Assembly (NCBI RefSeq): GCF_001942625.1
Contig: NZ_MLCL01000073.1
Span: 114,771 to 178,770, forward strand
Reading direction: 5' to 3'
Length of the DNA stretch: 64,000 bases
Origin: Mycobacterium syngnathidarum
Lineage (GTDB): Bacteria; Actinomycetota; Actinomycetes; Mycobacteriales; Mycobacteriaceae
In this document: piece after piece, positions 41,481-50,823 of the stretch
Layout: each line of letters opens with the position of its first letter
Numbering within the stretch: position 1 is the stretch's first letter
The notes under the pieces: generated by a model
What the model saw: only the letters and a program-made list of their open reading frames with translations
Told to the model about the DNA's origin: nothing
Databases searched by the model: none
Made by a program: the position numbers and the translations under genes

Positions 41481-42782
41481 TCATTGGAACTCGCACAGAT
41501 GGGTGAGCTTGATCTGATCGGTGCGCCAGACGATCATCTCGTTGTTGAGTACACCGCAATGGCCGCCACGGATGTAGAGCGAGTCGAACTTGCGGCCTTT
41601 ATCGTCGGTGCCGGTGCGGGATCTGCGTACCAGATCAGACCCATATGCGCCCGCAGTAGAGCGGCATTCCCGGCCCATCACCACGTCGGCGAGGAACATC
41701 AGAGGATTGCCCTGTCCACCACGACCCCGTTGCCCAGGGGCACTGCCGATCGCGTAGTTGAGGCTTTTCGTTGACTGGTCGGAGAAGTAGACGCCGTCGC
41801 CAAACATGCGGCCGGTCGTGTTGTAGGCACCTGCCGTCGACGGTGGGCAGATCAAGCCGGTACGCAAGATCGACAGCACATTCCCCGTGGTGGTGCCGTG
41901 CCACAACTCACGCGTGTGCTTGAGGGAGTCCTTACGGGCGTCCCAGGCTGCGCTGTGGGCGTCGACGAGCGTCCACACACGGCGCAGTTTGAGCCGGTTC
42001 GCAGCGTGCATGGAGTTGCGAGAATGATCGAACTTCGCAGCAATGCGTGCGAAATCCTCATCCCCCGTTCCCAGCTCGGTCATCGTGTGACGGAACGGGA
42101 TTGCCACATTCTCAGCCTCGTCGTCGGCAGCCGCGGCTGACATGACGACCGCCGATTCCAACGCGTCAAGTAGATCGTCCTGCTGTCGGCACCATGCGGG
42201 CGTCACCCAGTCCGTCTCGCGAACGTTAGCGATTTTCTGCGGGATCAACGTCAGGTACTTCTCCACTGCCCAGCGGTCGTATCCGGAACGCAGCTGGGCG
42301 AGTGCTGACCGCGCCGCGGTGACTTGGTCAAGCGACACGGGTCCCAGTGCGGTAGTCACCGATCCGCTGTCGCTGACCGTGATTCGGCCACCGGTGGCGC
42401 TGTCGATAGCGTGCCTGTTGTAGCGGACCAGCTGGTCCAGCAGCTCGGCTGACGTCGATGGCACGGCACCGGGGAACAGACCGGCAGCGACGTGGCGGCG
42501 CAACGCGCCGTTTGCTGCGTGAGGTTTGCACGCCCGGGTGGAGGCTCCGTCGAACACGGTGTAGCCCTTGCGCAGCTTCTCATTGAGTTTGACCTGGAAA
42601 CTGCCGTGTCCGGGGTAGGTGCGGGTCTGGGCATTGCCAGCGCCGATGCGGCCCCACCGTGCCAGTGTCGATCCGTCAGGCATCCTCGACAGCTCGTAGA
42701 ACTTGTTGTTGTTGCCGGCCGCGTTGACCTGGATCAGGGTCACGGTCTCGACTGCATTGGTGGGTGTCGTGGCGGTGGTCAT
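41481..42782 (-). CDS. WGR domain-PARP ADP-ribosyltransferase
   Basis: 433 residues. WGR domain at about residues 12-80 (KFYELSRMPDGSTLARWGRI, then TYPGHGSFQVKLNEKLRKGY). A helical regulatory-like domain follows. The PARP catalytic domain is intact for its H-Y-E triad: His in RELWHGTTTGNVLSILRTGL (about 294), Tyr in GRMFGDGVYFSDQSTKSLNY, Glu in GVLNNEMIVWRTDQIKLTHL (about 414). This is the architecture of DNA-break-sensing eukaryotic PARP1/2/3 minus zinc fingers; it should attach ADP-ribose to proteins or DNA ends. ATG 42782 has GGGGAGAAAAC before it, and the TCTCTATTTTAGAGA palindrome is centred 28 bp upstream. Confidence 0.9.
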   Translation of the reverse strand: MTTATTPTNAVETVTLIQVNAAGNNNKFYELSRMPDGSTLARWGRIGAGNAQTRTYPGHGSFQVKLNEKLRKGYTVFDGASTRACKPHAANGALRRHVAAGLFPGAVPSTSAELLDQLVRYNRHAIDSATGGRITVSDSGSVTTALGPVSLDQVTAARSALAQLRSGYDRWAVEKYLTLIPQKIANVRETDWVTPAWCRQQDDLLDALESAVVMSAAAADDEAENVAIPFRHTMTELGTGDEDFARIAAKFDHSRNSMHAANRLKLRRVWTLVDAHSAAWDARKDSLKHTRELWHGTTTGNVLSILRTGLICPPSTAGAYNTTGRMFGDGVYFSDQSTKSLNYAIGSAPGQRGRGGQGNPLMFLADVVMGRECRSTAGAYGSDLVRRSRTGTDDKGRKFDSLYIRGGHCGVLNNEMIVWRTDQIKLTHLCEFQ

Positions 42783-42802
42783 GTTTTCTCCCCGTCTGGT
42801 TC

Positions 42803-42817
42803 TCTCTAAAATAGAGA
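42803..42817. promoter_or_regulatory. Shared palindrome, site A (WGR-PARP)
   Basis: TCTCTAAAATAGAGA, perfect 6-bp arms around AAA. Same word as at 57536 and near-same at 54137. TATTTT/TAAAAT inside it resembles a -10 element, so a repressor bound here would block transcription. Confidence 0.6.
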
Positions 42818-42925
42818 TTAATGGACGGGTCTGACAAGTAGTCGCACAAGACCGCCAACGCGGCTTGGTCGGGGCATTGGCAATCTGATGCGCCGACGAG
42901 TGAAGAGTCCGATTCGCGGCGATCG

Positions 42926-43181
42926 TGACGCAACAATTCGGCACGAGTGACGCACCAGCACGACACAACCGCCGCGTCACTTGACGCAGTGGCTTGACGC
43001 GGCTGAGCGCATTGCAGACGGACTCGTGACGCAGCTGCGTGATGCAGCGCGTGACGCAGTGCTGCATCACGCGAACACGGAAAACATTCCGCGAAGCTGT
43101 ACCGCGTCACACGGTTCATGACGCACCGCTTCTGCATTGGTGACGCAATCACCGCGGGCACTGATGCGTCGGCGTGACGCA
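42926..43181. repeat. Iteron-like TGACGCA cluster
   Basis: Eight exact TGACGCA words (42926, 42948, 42982, 43027, 43052, 43119, 43141, 43175) plus variants TGACGCG (42995), TGATGCA (43040), TGATGCG (43162) and the reverse TGCATCA (43063) within 256 bp, spaced often by 12-13, 21-22 or 32-34 bp. No gene is supported here. The density suggests an array of protein-binding sites such as a replication origin, partition site or operator. Confidence 0.65.
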
Positions 43182-43654
43182 AATCAGTTCTTCTGGCGCC
43201 CCGGAGTTTCGTGGCTACCAACAGCAGCGGAGACATGCGCTGGCGCCCAGCTGCGCCACCGATCGATGCATGTGGAAGCCGGCCGGGGTGTCGCATGCTG
43301 TCGCGAAAACCGGCATGTCGGATGTGCGGACACTCCCCCGCTGGCCACCCACGGCGCGATGACAGCTGGCGACGTCAACGGAGACTGCGAGCATTTAGCA
43401 ACGTGATCATTGAGGGACGTGACAGCCCGCCATCGGTCCGCGCTAACCGCTGCCACAGGTGCGGATGCAGCCCCGGCTAGTCAGCACGACTCGCGAGCCG
43501 GCTAGCTGCATGCGCCCATCAGTCGGCGCGGAATTCGAGCCGCAACGGGTGCACCTCCGCTCCGCTGATCCCACCGTGCATGAGCACGTCGGCGGTTGGT
43601 TCGCAGCGGAGGGTTCGGGGGCGGTTATCCATCGCCAAAGACTTTGAGGGAAGC
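43182..43654. other. No gene seen between the two repeat arrays
   Basis: About 470 bp with several overlapping open frames on both strands but none with convincing composition. Also 43763-44005 holds only the leader of the DUF2637 gene. Confidence 0.4.
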
Positions 43655-43762
43655 CGTATCTGGCGTTGTATCGGTATTTGTATCTATCTGTGTAGGTATC
43701 GCTGTATCGATCGCTGTAGCGAAGTCCGTAGCGTGCGCTGTAGCGCGGCCTGTAGCGCGGAG
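43655..43762. repeat. Strict 12-bp periodic array
   Basis: TGTA or CGTA recurs exactly every 12 bp at 43655, 43667, 43679, 43691, 43703, 43715, 43727, 43739 and 43751, usually followed by TC or GC (later units read CTGTAGCG). On the minus strand the array encodes a tetrapeptide repeat (RYRPRYSARYGLRYSDRYSD) in an open frame 43443-43769, but the rest of that frame is not convincing protein, so I call it a DNA repeat first. Confidence 0.75.
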
Positions 43763-44005
43763 TCGTCATCGAACAAATACCCCGTACGCATGCGCGTTAC
43801 GACATCGTGCGGACTATAGGAGGCTCGCATCAGCCGGCCGACGATGCGAGAGGCCTGTAGCACAGTCGATTATGGGTGCCACAGCTCGCAGTACCCCAAA
43901 AAGCGCCCCTCGTCCGATGCGCGTCCTGCACCCGAATCACATTGCAACTTCTGGTTTCCTAATCGCGGCCAACGCACCCGGCGCGCGGGCCAGAAAGGGA
44001 ATGCG

Positions 44006-45025
44006 GTGACCCCCTACGAAATACACACACGCGTACGTCGCCTGCTGTGGGCACTGCTGGCATTCGCCACCACCGCTAGCCTGTCTGGAAACGTTGCTCG
44101 GACCGTGATCACGCACTCCGGTGCCGCCGCTGTCGGACCGATTGTCGCAGCCGCGCTGGCACCGTTCGCACTGTTGAGTCTCACTCACCTGCTTGGCTTG
44201 TGGTCACATATCGCCGCGCGCGGTCCGACCTACTGGTGCTTCCTTGTCGCGATCATTGCCCTGTCCGCCACGGCATTCAGGCTCTCGTTCGACGCACTGC
44301 GGTCGCTGGCCATCGAGTACGGATACACGGCGAACGAGGCGGCTCTCTTCCCCGTGATGATCGATGGAATCATCGCGGTCTGCACTCTCGGACTAGTCGT
44401 TCTGACGCGTATCGAGATCGCCGCGATGGCACACCAAAGCGCCGCAGCTGACGCAACCAATGACGCACCTGACGCAGCACGCCACCGCATCTCTCGCCTG
44501 CGCGGCTGCATCACCACCGCGGTGCATCGCTTCAACCGGAGCGGGCCGGTGACGCAAGCCCGGCCCGCGGTGATGCAGCGAAACGACGCTCGTGAAGCAC
44601 CTGTTGACGCGACGCATCGCGAAGCAACGCCCGCCATCACACGTGACGGGGCGCATCAGAACCAGACACGCGCAACGCTGCCACCACCTGGTCTTGAAGC
44701 ACCCATATCCGCTTCGTCACTGTCCACGTCTGAACCTGCCGCCACTTCGGGCAGCGACCAAACGAACCGCCCACAGCCAGGAAGCTCGACGTACCCCGCG
44801 CCCCGACGGTCGCAGCTGTCGCGGTCCAAACACGCCGCTTTGGCTCACCAGCTCTTCGACTCGAAGCGTGTCGCCGCTGCCCCCGACATGATCTGCGCCG
44901 TCCTGGATCACAACGCGGAAAAGAAGCCGAGTCGGGAGATTGCAGCTGAACTCGGTACGTCACCGAGCAAGGTTCAGAGGATCCTGCGCGCAGCACGAGA
45001 AGTACAACAATCGGGCTTGGATTGA
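44006..45025 (+). CDS. DUF2637 membrane protein with C-terminal HTH
   Basis: 339 residues. The first 145 residues carry four hydrophobic segments (LLWALLAFATTASLSG; VGPIVAAALAPFALLSLTHL; YWCFLVAIIALSATAFRLSF; ALFPVMIDGIIAVCTLGLVV), the DUF2637 pattern found in actinobacterial plasmid and phage genes (SpdB-like). A low-complexity cytoplasmic linker follows, and the end has an HTH: EKKPSREIAAELGTSPSKVQ RILRAAREV. The linker-coding DNA again contains several TGACGCA words (44449, 44461, 44470, 44550), like the upstream array. GTG start 44006. May tether DNA to the membrane. Confidence 0.72.
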   Translation: MTPYEIHTRVRRLLWALLAFATTASLSGNVARTVITHSGAAAVGPIVAAALAPFALLSLTHLLGLWSHIAARGPTYWCFLVAIIALSATAFRLSFDALRSLAIEYGYTANEAALFPVMIDGIIAVCTLGLVVLTRIEIAAMAHQSAAADATNDAPDAARHRISRLRGCITTAVHRFNRSGPVTQARPAVMQRNDAREAPVDATHREATPAITRDGAHQNQTRATLPPPGLEAPISASSLSTSEPAATSGSDQTNRPQPGSSTYPAPRRSQLSRSKHAALAHQLFDSKRVAAAPDMICAVLDHNAEKKPSREIAAELGTSPSKVQRILRAAREVQQSGLD

Positions 45026-45271
45026 ACTTTGCTCGCCGCTTCCTGACCCGCGTTGGAATTGATGACAGCGAGCGATTCTGCGGCGCGGTCCGGCCGTTCT
45101 CGCTCCCCCGGCGTGTCGTGCTCGCTCCCTGGGCCAACGCACCGCGCGCAGGCAAGGTGTCCCTGAAACGCATCAGGTCCGACCGATCCGCGACTGCAAT
45201 CCCAGATGCGCCTCCCCGGACCAAGAAGGTGCGCGGCACCAGCCCCCGCCACCGACGGAAGGATCTAGTCA

Positions 45272-47293
45272 GTGAGCTACACCGCCGCGGATGTCATCGA
45301 GCTAGACGACATCCAGCACACCCGGATGCGGCCACAGGTCAACCTCGGTGCGAGGGTCTACCAGACCGCCGCTCGCGAGATCGTCGACAACGCCGTGGAA
45401 GAGGCAGGTGCTCACGGGTCCACGGTGTCGATCATCTTGAGATCCGACGGATCGTTCACCGTCACTGATGACGGTCGGGGCTTACCTGTTGACTCCGACC
45501 CGGCCGGAAAGAACGGCGTCGTCAAAACACTGGGCACGGCGCGGTCAGGTGGGAAGTTCACCGCGCATGCCGACGCCGAGTCCACCGGTGCCGGCCTCAA
45601 CGGGATCGGTGCTGCAGCTGCGGTATTCATCTCCCGACGCACTGACGTCACCGTGTACCGCGCCGGGAAAACGTACAAGCAGAGCTTTGGTGGTGGGTAT
45701 CCTGGCCGCTTCGCGGGTGACGGCTTCAATCCCGACGCCGACTTCACCCGCGATGACACTCAGAAGCTGCGTGGAGTGTCCAACGGCGAGCCCGCCGTGC
45801 ACGGCACCTCTGTACGCATGCTGCTCGACCCGTCGGTGGCCCCCGACACCGCACTCGACATCACCGAGGTTCTGCTGCGTGCCCACGCGGCGGTGCGCAT
45901 GACCCAAAACGTGCACCTGACCGTGATCGACGAAGGCTGGCCAAGCGGTCCCCTACCCGCAGCTTTGTTGGGGTCATTCTCCGGGCCTTGGGGTACGAGC
46001 GCAGTGCTGGACTTCATGTGTGCCTGCGCGCAGACCCCCATACCCGCGCTTCGGGCCTCCGTCGAGGGCCGCGGCGAGTACGTGACTGGTCGTGGACCTA
46101 CGCCGTTTCGCTGGTCGCTGACGGCCGGACCGGCCGAGCCCGCAACGGTGTCCTCTTTCTGCAACACCGTCTACACCGCTGATGGCGGATCACATCTGAA
46201 CGCGGCTGTAAAAGGACTGACCGAGGCCCTGGCGTCCCGCGCCGCGCGGCTGCGCGACCTCGGCCTGGCCAAAGGAGAGGATGGCCCCGAGCCGCAGGAC
46301 TTCGCCGCGGTCACCGCGCTGGCCGTCGATACCCGTGCGCCTGATGTCTCCTGGAACGGCCAAGACAAGACCGGAGTGTCGTCACGGTCTCTGAACACGG
46401 CAATGTCGACCGACGTGGCACGCAGCACCGCGGTGTGGTCGGCCAACCCGGCGAACACCGACACCGTGACCATGTGGACGAAACTCGCTCTCGAAGCCGC
46501 ACGAGCTCGCCGCAGCGCTGAGGGGGCCAAATCCCGGTCCCGTGCGGCATCTAAAGCCAAGGGGCTGGGGACGAATCTCTCACTGCCGCCAAAGCTGCTG
46601 CCCTGCCGTGAAACTGGCCGCGGTTCTGGAGCAGAGCTGTTCATAGCAGAGGGTGACTCGGCTCTGGGCACCATCAAGGCCGCGCGGGACGCAACGTTCC
46701 AGGCAGCGTTCCCGCTCAAGGGCAAACCACCGAACGTCTACGGGTGGACGGTCGCAAAAGCTCGCGGCAAGGAGGAATTTCAGGCTATCGAGCGGATTCT
46801 CGACTGCGGGGTACGTGACCATTGCGACCCGGAGAAGTGCCGATACGACAAGATTCTCTTCGCCTCCGACGCCGATCCCGATGGTGGCAACATCAACTCG
46901 TCGCTGATCTCGATGTTCCTCGACTTCTACCGGCCTCTAGTCGAAGCCGGCATGGTCTACGTCACCCTTCCGCCGCTGTTCGTGGTCTCCGACGGCTCGC
47001 AGCGCATCTACTGCCAGGACGACACCGAACGTGACGTCGCCGTAGCTCGATTGAGGTCAGGAGGCCGGTCGAGGGTCGAGGTACAACGCAACAAAGGCCT
47101 CGGCGAAATGAACGCCGACGACTTCTGGAACACCGTGCTGGATCCAGGTCAGCGGACCGTCATTCAGGTACGCCCCGACGCCCTCGGCGGCGCACTGCAC
47201 CACACCTTGTTTGGCGGGGCTCCTGAAGGCCGGCGCACGTGGATGGCCGACGCCGCTTCGCGCATCGATACCTCGTCCTTGGACCTGGATTAG
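45272..47293 (+). CDS. Type IIA topoisomerase subunit B (GyrB/ParE-like)
   Basis: 673 residues. GHKL ATPase: ARVYQTAAREIVDNAVEEAG, VTDDGRGLPVD, KTLGTARSGGKF and GAGLNGIGAAAAVF. Transducer domain follows. TOPRIM: ELFIAEGDSALGTIKAARD (about residue 458), KILFASDADPDGGNINSSLI (about 533), GLGEMNADDFWNTVLDPGQR. It supplies ATP hydrolysis and Mg2+ for DNA strand passage with the GyrA-like protein 12 bp downstream. Divergent from chromosomal mycobacterial GyrB; TopoNM-type second enzymes of mycobacteria or phage T4-like enzymes are possible relatives. GTG start with GGAAGGA upstream. Confidence 0.92.
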   Translation: MSYTAADVIELDDIQHTRMRPQVNLGARVYQTAAREIVDNAVEEAGAHGSTVSIILRSDGSFTVTDDGRGLPVDSDPAGKNGVVKTLGTARSGGKFTAHADAESTGAGLNGIGAAAAVFISRRTDVTVYRAGKTYKQSFGGGYPGRFAGDGFNPDADFTRDDTQKLRGVSNGEPAVHGTSVRMLLDPSVAPDTALDITEVLLRAHAAVRMTQNVHLTVIDEGWPSGPLPAALLGSFSGPWGTSAVLDFMCACAQTPIPALRASVEGRGEYVTGRGPTPFRWSLTAGPAEPATVSSFCNTVYTADGGSHLNAAVKGLTEALASRAARLRDLGLAKGEDGPEPQDFAAVTALAVDTRAPDVSWNGQDKTGVSSRSLNTAMSTDVARSTAVWSANPANTDTVTMWTKLALEAARARRSAEGAKSRSRAASKAKGLGTNLSLPPKLLPCRETGRGSGAELFIAEGDSALGTIKAARDATFQAAFPLKGKPPNVYGWTVAKARGKEEFQAIERILDCGVRDHCDPEKCRYDKILFASDADPDGGNINSSLISMFLDFYRPLVEAGMVYVTLPPLFVVSDGSQRIYCQDDTERDVAVARLRSGGRSRVEVQRNKGLGEMNADDFWNTVLDPGQRTVIQVRPDALGGALHHTLFGGAPEGRRTWMADAASRIDTSSLDLD

Positions 47294-47305
47294 GAGCGCA
47301 ACACC

Positions 47306-49435
47306 GTGACTGCCACAGAACAGAACCGTGACCTTGTGCTCGAGCAGAGCGCCGAGGACTACTGGAACCGATACCAACTCACCTTCGCGCTCTACAGCGT
47401 CAGCGATCGTGCGATACCGTCAGCATTCGATGGTCTCAAACCTGGACAGCGCCGTCTGCTGTACCAGATGCACGCCTCAAAGCTGCTGCCGGGCAACAAG
47501 CCGCAGAAGTCGTCGAAGGTCTGCTCGGCGGTTACCGGCAACCTGCACCCGCACGGTGGTGCAGCGATGTATGGCGCAGCGGCGCTTCTGGCCGCCGACT
47601 TCCAGCGCGTCAAAATCATTGACGGACAGGGAGCTTTCCCGCGCATTCAAGGTGACACACCGGCCGCCGACCGATACACAGAAATGCGCCTGTCCCCAAC
47701 GGGTGCCGCACTGACCTCTGAACTCGGAGACCACGCGGTACCGATGACCGACACGTTCGACGGGGAATGGATTGAGCCGGCCGTGCTGCCGGCGCAATTC
47801 CCGTTCCTGCTCTGCAACGGTGCCGTCGGCATCGCCGAAGGTTGGGCCACCAAGGTTCCCGCACACAACCCTCGCGAGGTGATGGCGGCGTGCCGGGCGC
47901 TACTGGCTGATCCACAGTTGTCCGATGACGCGCTCATGGAACTGCTGCCTGGCCCTGACTGGGGTTGCGGGGCATCCGTGGTCGGTTCCGACGGGCTTCG
48001 CGACTACATCACCACCGGAAAAGGTGCGTTCACCGTACGCGGCACGGCGGTGGTCGACGGTAAGACGATCACGATCACTGAGCTTCCGCCCGGTGTTGCC
48101 AGTTCCACTGTGCAGGAACGAATCCGTGCTCTAGTCGAGTCGGGGGAAGCTCCGGGCATCGCCGACATGTCCGACCTAACCGACCGCCGCAACGGACTAC
48201 GCATTGCAGTCACAGTAAAGCGCGGGCACGATCCTGAGACGGTGCGTGACCAGCTGCTGGCCCAGACTCCGCTGGAGGGCACGTTCGCGGCCAGCGTGGT
48301 TGCGCTTGATGGCGACCGGGTTCCGCGCTGGTGGACTGTGCGCGAACTGATCTCGGCATTTTTGTCCCTGCGTGATTCAGTGGTGTTGCGCCGCAGCGAG
48401 TACCGGCTGGAGAAGGTCGAGGCGCGGCGGCACCTGGTGGCCGGCCTGATGGCGGTGCACTTGGACATCGACGCCGCCGTGGCGATCATCCGCGGCTCCG
48501 ATACCGTCGACGACGCACGCACTGGGCTGCAAGCGCGGTTCACGCTCGACGCAGAGCAGGCCGACTACGTACTGGCGATGCAGCTGCGCCGGCTGACCCG
48601 GCTCGACGTGCTGGAACTGCAGGCTGAATCGAAGAAGCTGGATGCTGAACACGCCACGCTCACTCGACTGGTCTCGTCACCGACCGAGCGCCGCGCGGTG
48701 ATCGACGCGGAGCTGGTCGAGACGACAAGATTGTTCAACGCGCCCGAGTTCGATCGCCGTACGCACCTGGACTTCGATGCGGTGCCGGTGACTGGTGGGG
48801 GCTCCGACGACGGCCCCCGTGAGCGCACGATCAACAAGAACTGGCGACTCGATGATCGGGGCGTGTTCTCCGACAGTCACGGTGAGTTGCTCTCGAATGG
48901 TCTCGGCTGGGCGGTATGGACTGACGGCAGAGTGAAACTGACTGACGGCAAAGGCCTGCCGACAAAGACGCGCGACGTTCCAGTCGCCCCAGACATCACC
49001 GGGCTGCTGTGCTCCGGGGTGTTGGCCCCTGGTGCGCACCTCGGACTGATCACCCGGCGCGGCAAGGTCTTGCGACTGGATCCCGCGACCGTTAATCCAC
49101 AGGGCGCCGCCGGCAACGGGGTGCTCGGCATCAAGCTGGCCTCCGATGGAGGTGACGCGGTGATCGCCGCGTTCCAGCTCACTGGAGCTGAGTCTGAAGC
49201 GATCTTGTCGATCTCAGAGAAGGGCTGGAAAGTCACTGCTGTCTGGGATATTCCGACGAAAGGACGTGGCGGCAGCGGTGTTGGGTTCCATCCGTTCATC
49301 AGCGATGAGAGCATGCTCGTTTCTACGGTCGCCTCCACCGCTGGCTTCGTGCGCGACGGAAAACCTATACGCGCCGAGAAGCGTGCGAAGGCCTCGGTGA
49401 AGGGCGCAGCTGCCGGAGTGGCTCCGGCGAACTGA
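47306..49435 (+). CDS. Type IIA topoisomerase subunit A (GyrA/ParC-like)
   Basis: 709 residues. N-terminal YSVSDRAIPSAFDGLKPGQR RLLYQMHAS, then NLHPHGGAAMYGAAALLAAD; the active-site Tyr is in PAADRYTEMRLSPTGAALTS (about residue 122), which attacks DNA. Conserved PFLLCNGAVGIAEGWATKVP and a coiled-coil region (LDVLELQAESKKLDAEHATL). The C-terminal part from about 510 (FSDSHGELLSNGLGWAVWTD; ITRRGKVLRLDPATVNPQGA) contains beta-pinwheel-like blades and is shorter than in GyrA; I see no clear GyrA-box, so a decatenase or other activity is possible. Same operon as the B subunit. Confidence 0.92.
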   Translation: MTATEQNRDLVLEQSAEDYWNRYQLTFALYSVSDRAIPSAFDGLKPGQRRLLYQMHASKLLPGNKPQKSSKVCSAVTGNLHPHGGAAMYGAAALLAADFQRVKIIDGQGAFPRIQGDTPAADRYTEMRLSPTGAALTSELGDHAVPMTDTFDGEWIEPAVLPAQFPFLLCNGAVGIAEGWATKVPAHNPREVMAACRALLADPQLSDDALMELLPGPDWGCGASVVGSDGLRDYITTGKGAFTVRGTAVVDGKTITITELPPGVASSTVQERIRALVESGEAPGIADMSDLTDRRNGLRIAVTVKRGHDPETVRDQLLAQTPLEGTFAASVVALDGDRVPRWWTVRELISAFLSLRDSVVLRRSEYRLEKVEARRHLVAGLMAVHLDIDAAVAIIRGSDTVDDARTGLQARFTLDAEQADYVLAMQLRRLTRLDVLELQAESKKLDAEHATLTRLVSSPTERRAVIDAELVETTRLFNAPEFDRRTHLDFDAVPVTGGGSDDGPRERTINKNWRLDDRGVFSDSHGELLSNGLGWAVWTDGRVKLTDGKGLPTKTRDVPVAPDITGLLCSGVLAPGAHLGLITRRGKVLRLDPATVNPQGAAGNGVLGIKLASDGGDAVIAAFQLTGAESEAILSISEKGWKVTAVWDIPTKGRGGSGVGFHPFISDESMLVSTVASTAGFVRDGKPIRAEKRAKASVKGAAAGVAPAN

Positions 49436-49887
49436 TCGGGTACGCACTGCCCCCGTGGGTTGTCGGCACCAGGACTGTCGCCTCGGGGCATCGTGATCGG
49501 CACTAAGGCGGCCGGACCGTGCATCAGTTCCAGATCTCGGCACTCCTCGCGCAGTCGAGCGCGTTCGTTAATCCTGCAGCTGGAGTCAGTCGGCGCTGCG
49601 CACGTTGTCGCGCAAGAATGCGAGGGCAGCCGAGGCCCAAGAAGCCGATCCTGCGGCGTTGGCCGACCAGCACCTTCGCGGCGTACCCGAGATCCGGGAG
49701 GAAGCAGGCCTTGACCAACTATGACCGGGCGAAGGCCGCGGCGACGTAGCGCGGCGTTTTGAGGACGAAAACGGACCAGGCTGACCGGCACCCGATCCAC
49801 ACCACGTAAATTCGTGTAACCCAACAGGGTGAGACATCACCCTGTGTTCGTGGGTGATTCGAACGGACGCAGGGCGCAGGGGGCTGG
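49436..49887. other. No confident gene; possible remnant
   Basis: 452 bp. A short frame at about 49590-49721 (LRTLSRKNARAAEAQEADPA ALADQHLRGVPEIREE) looks protein-like but has no start codon, so it may be the tail of a lost gene. Confidence 0.35.
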
Positions 49888-50553
49888 ATGCGGAAGATGC
49901 CGACGAAGGCAATCACCCTTCTTCTTGTGGTACTGGTTGCGACATTCGTGGCCGGGTGCCAAGAATCGCCCCCGAAACCGACGTGCAGAGACGATAACTC
50001 TTCCCTCCACGGAGCACTGAGGGATGCCACGAATGCCGCCTGCGAGGCGGAATATGCCTGGTACCAGGCTCAAGAGGATCGATCGCTGCCGAGAAAGCTG
50101 GCTGACGGAGACAAGGATTCCTGGTCGATAGTTGCTGGAGCCTTGCTTCTCATCGCCGGCATCGCCGGAATCGCCGTAGGCCGATCAAAAGGCAGCAATC
50201 CCCCATCGACAGAAGCAGAGCAACCTCCCAGCCAGGAGTCGGCTTTCGTGCCGCCGACTCCTGAGTCAGCGGCGGGTGCACTGCTGGATTCCGACGGAGG
50301 CTGCACCCGTGCTCGATGGGCGACCGTCGGCGCGTGCGCCGCAGTCGGCATGTCGGACGCGCTGGTTCTCGTCAGAGTCGACCCGCGCCCAGACGGGGAC
50401 GCTGAAGTAATTCTCGAGCTTCAGGGAATCACTGAAGGAACGGCCATTTCCCTGGTCAAAAGCCACCTGCTTGCGGCGTGGGGTGTTCGGTCGGTGCGCG
50501 GCATCGGCCTGTCCCGAGACGGTCTGTTCCAAGTGACAGTCAGCAACGACTGA
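49888..50553 (+). CDS. Lipoprotein with additional transmembrane segment
   Basis: 221 residues. N-terminal signal MPTKAITLLLVVLVATFVAGC with a lipobox VAGC, so it is predicted to be lipidated and anchored outside the membrane. A second hydrophobic segment SWSIVAGALLLIAGIAGIAV lies around residue 75, followed by a 120-residue C-terminal domain (LLDSDGGCTRARWATVGACA; EVILELQGITEGTAISLVKS). Topology is therefore ambiguous. No known family. Start may be Met 49888 or 49897. Confidence 0.6.
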   Translation: MRKMPTKAITLLLVVLVATFVAGCQESPPKPTCRDDNSSLHGALRDATNAACEAEYAWYQAQEDRSLPRKLADGDKDSWSIVAGALLLIAGIAGIAVGRSKGSNPPSTEAEQPPSQESAFVPPTPESAAGALLDSDGGCTRARWATVGACAAVGMSDALVLVRVDPRPDGDAEVILELQGITEGTAISLVKSHLLAAWGVRSVRGIGLSRDGLFQVTVSND

Positions 50554-50823
50554 CTATGCGCTGACGTCCTGAGACTGGGTCTTCACCCAGATTTCCCGCT
50601 CGCCTTCGGCGTCGACGATCCCGACAAGTGCCGGGTACCCGGCTTCAAGCCGTTCGACGGCGGCACCCAACACGAAGGGCCCGGGAAGAAGTTCCGCAAT
50701 CAGTTCGTCGACAGTCAGCGATCGCCCATGAGTGGACCCGCCACGTACCTCGAACTGTTTCCCATCACCTGCCACGCGCAATCGCTGCATCAGGTCGGTT
50801 TCCGTGGCGGTGATGGTGGTCAT
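50554..50823 (-). CDS. Hypothetical protein, possible GntR target
   Basis: 89 residues: TDLMQRLRVAGDGKQFEVRG, SLTVDELIAELLPGPFVLGA, EREIWVKTQSQDVSA. Lies 121 bp downstream of the operator-like site at 50944-50964 and is transcribed away from it, so it may be regulated by the neighbouring GntR protein. No family recognised. Confidence 0.5.
   Translation of the reverse strand: MTTITATETDLMQRLRVAGDGKQFEVRGGSTHGRSLTVDELIAELLPGPFVLGAAVERLEAGYPALVGIVDAEGEREIWVKTQSQDVSA

Noticed and set aside
43443..43769. A real protein with Tyr/Arg tetrapeptide repeats
   Set aside because: Not fully excluded, but the part outside the 12-bp array is not convincing protein, so it is reported as a DNA repeat.
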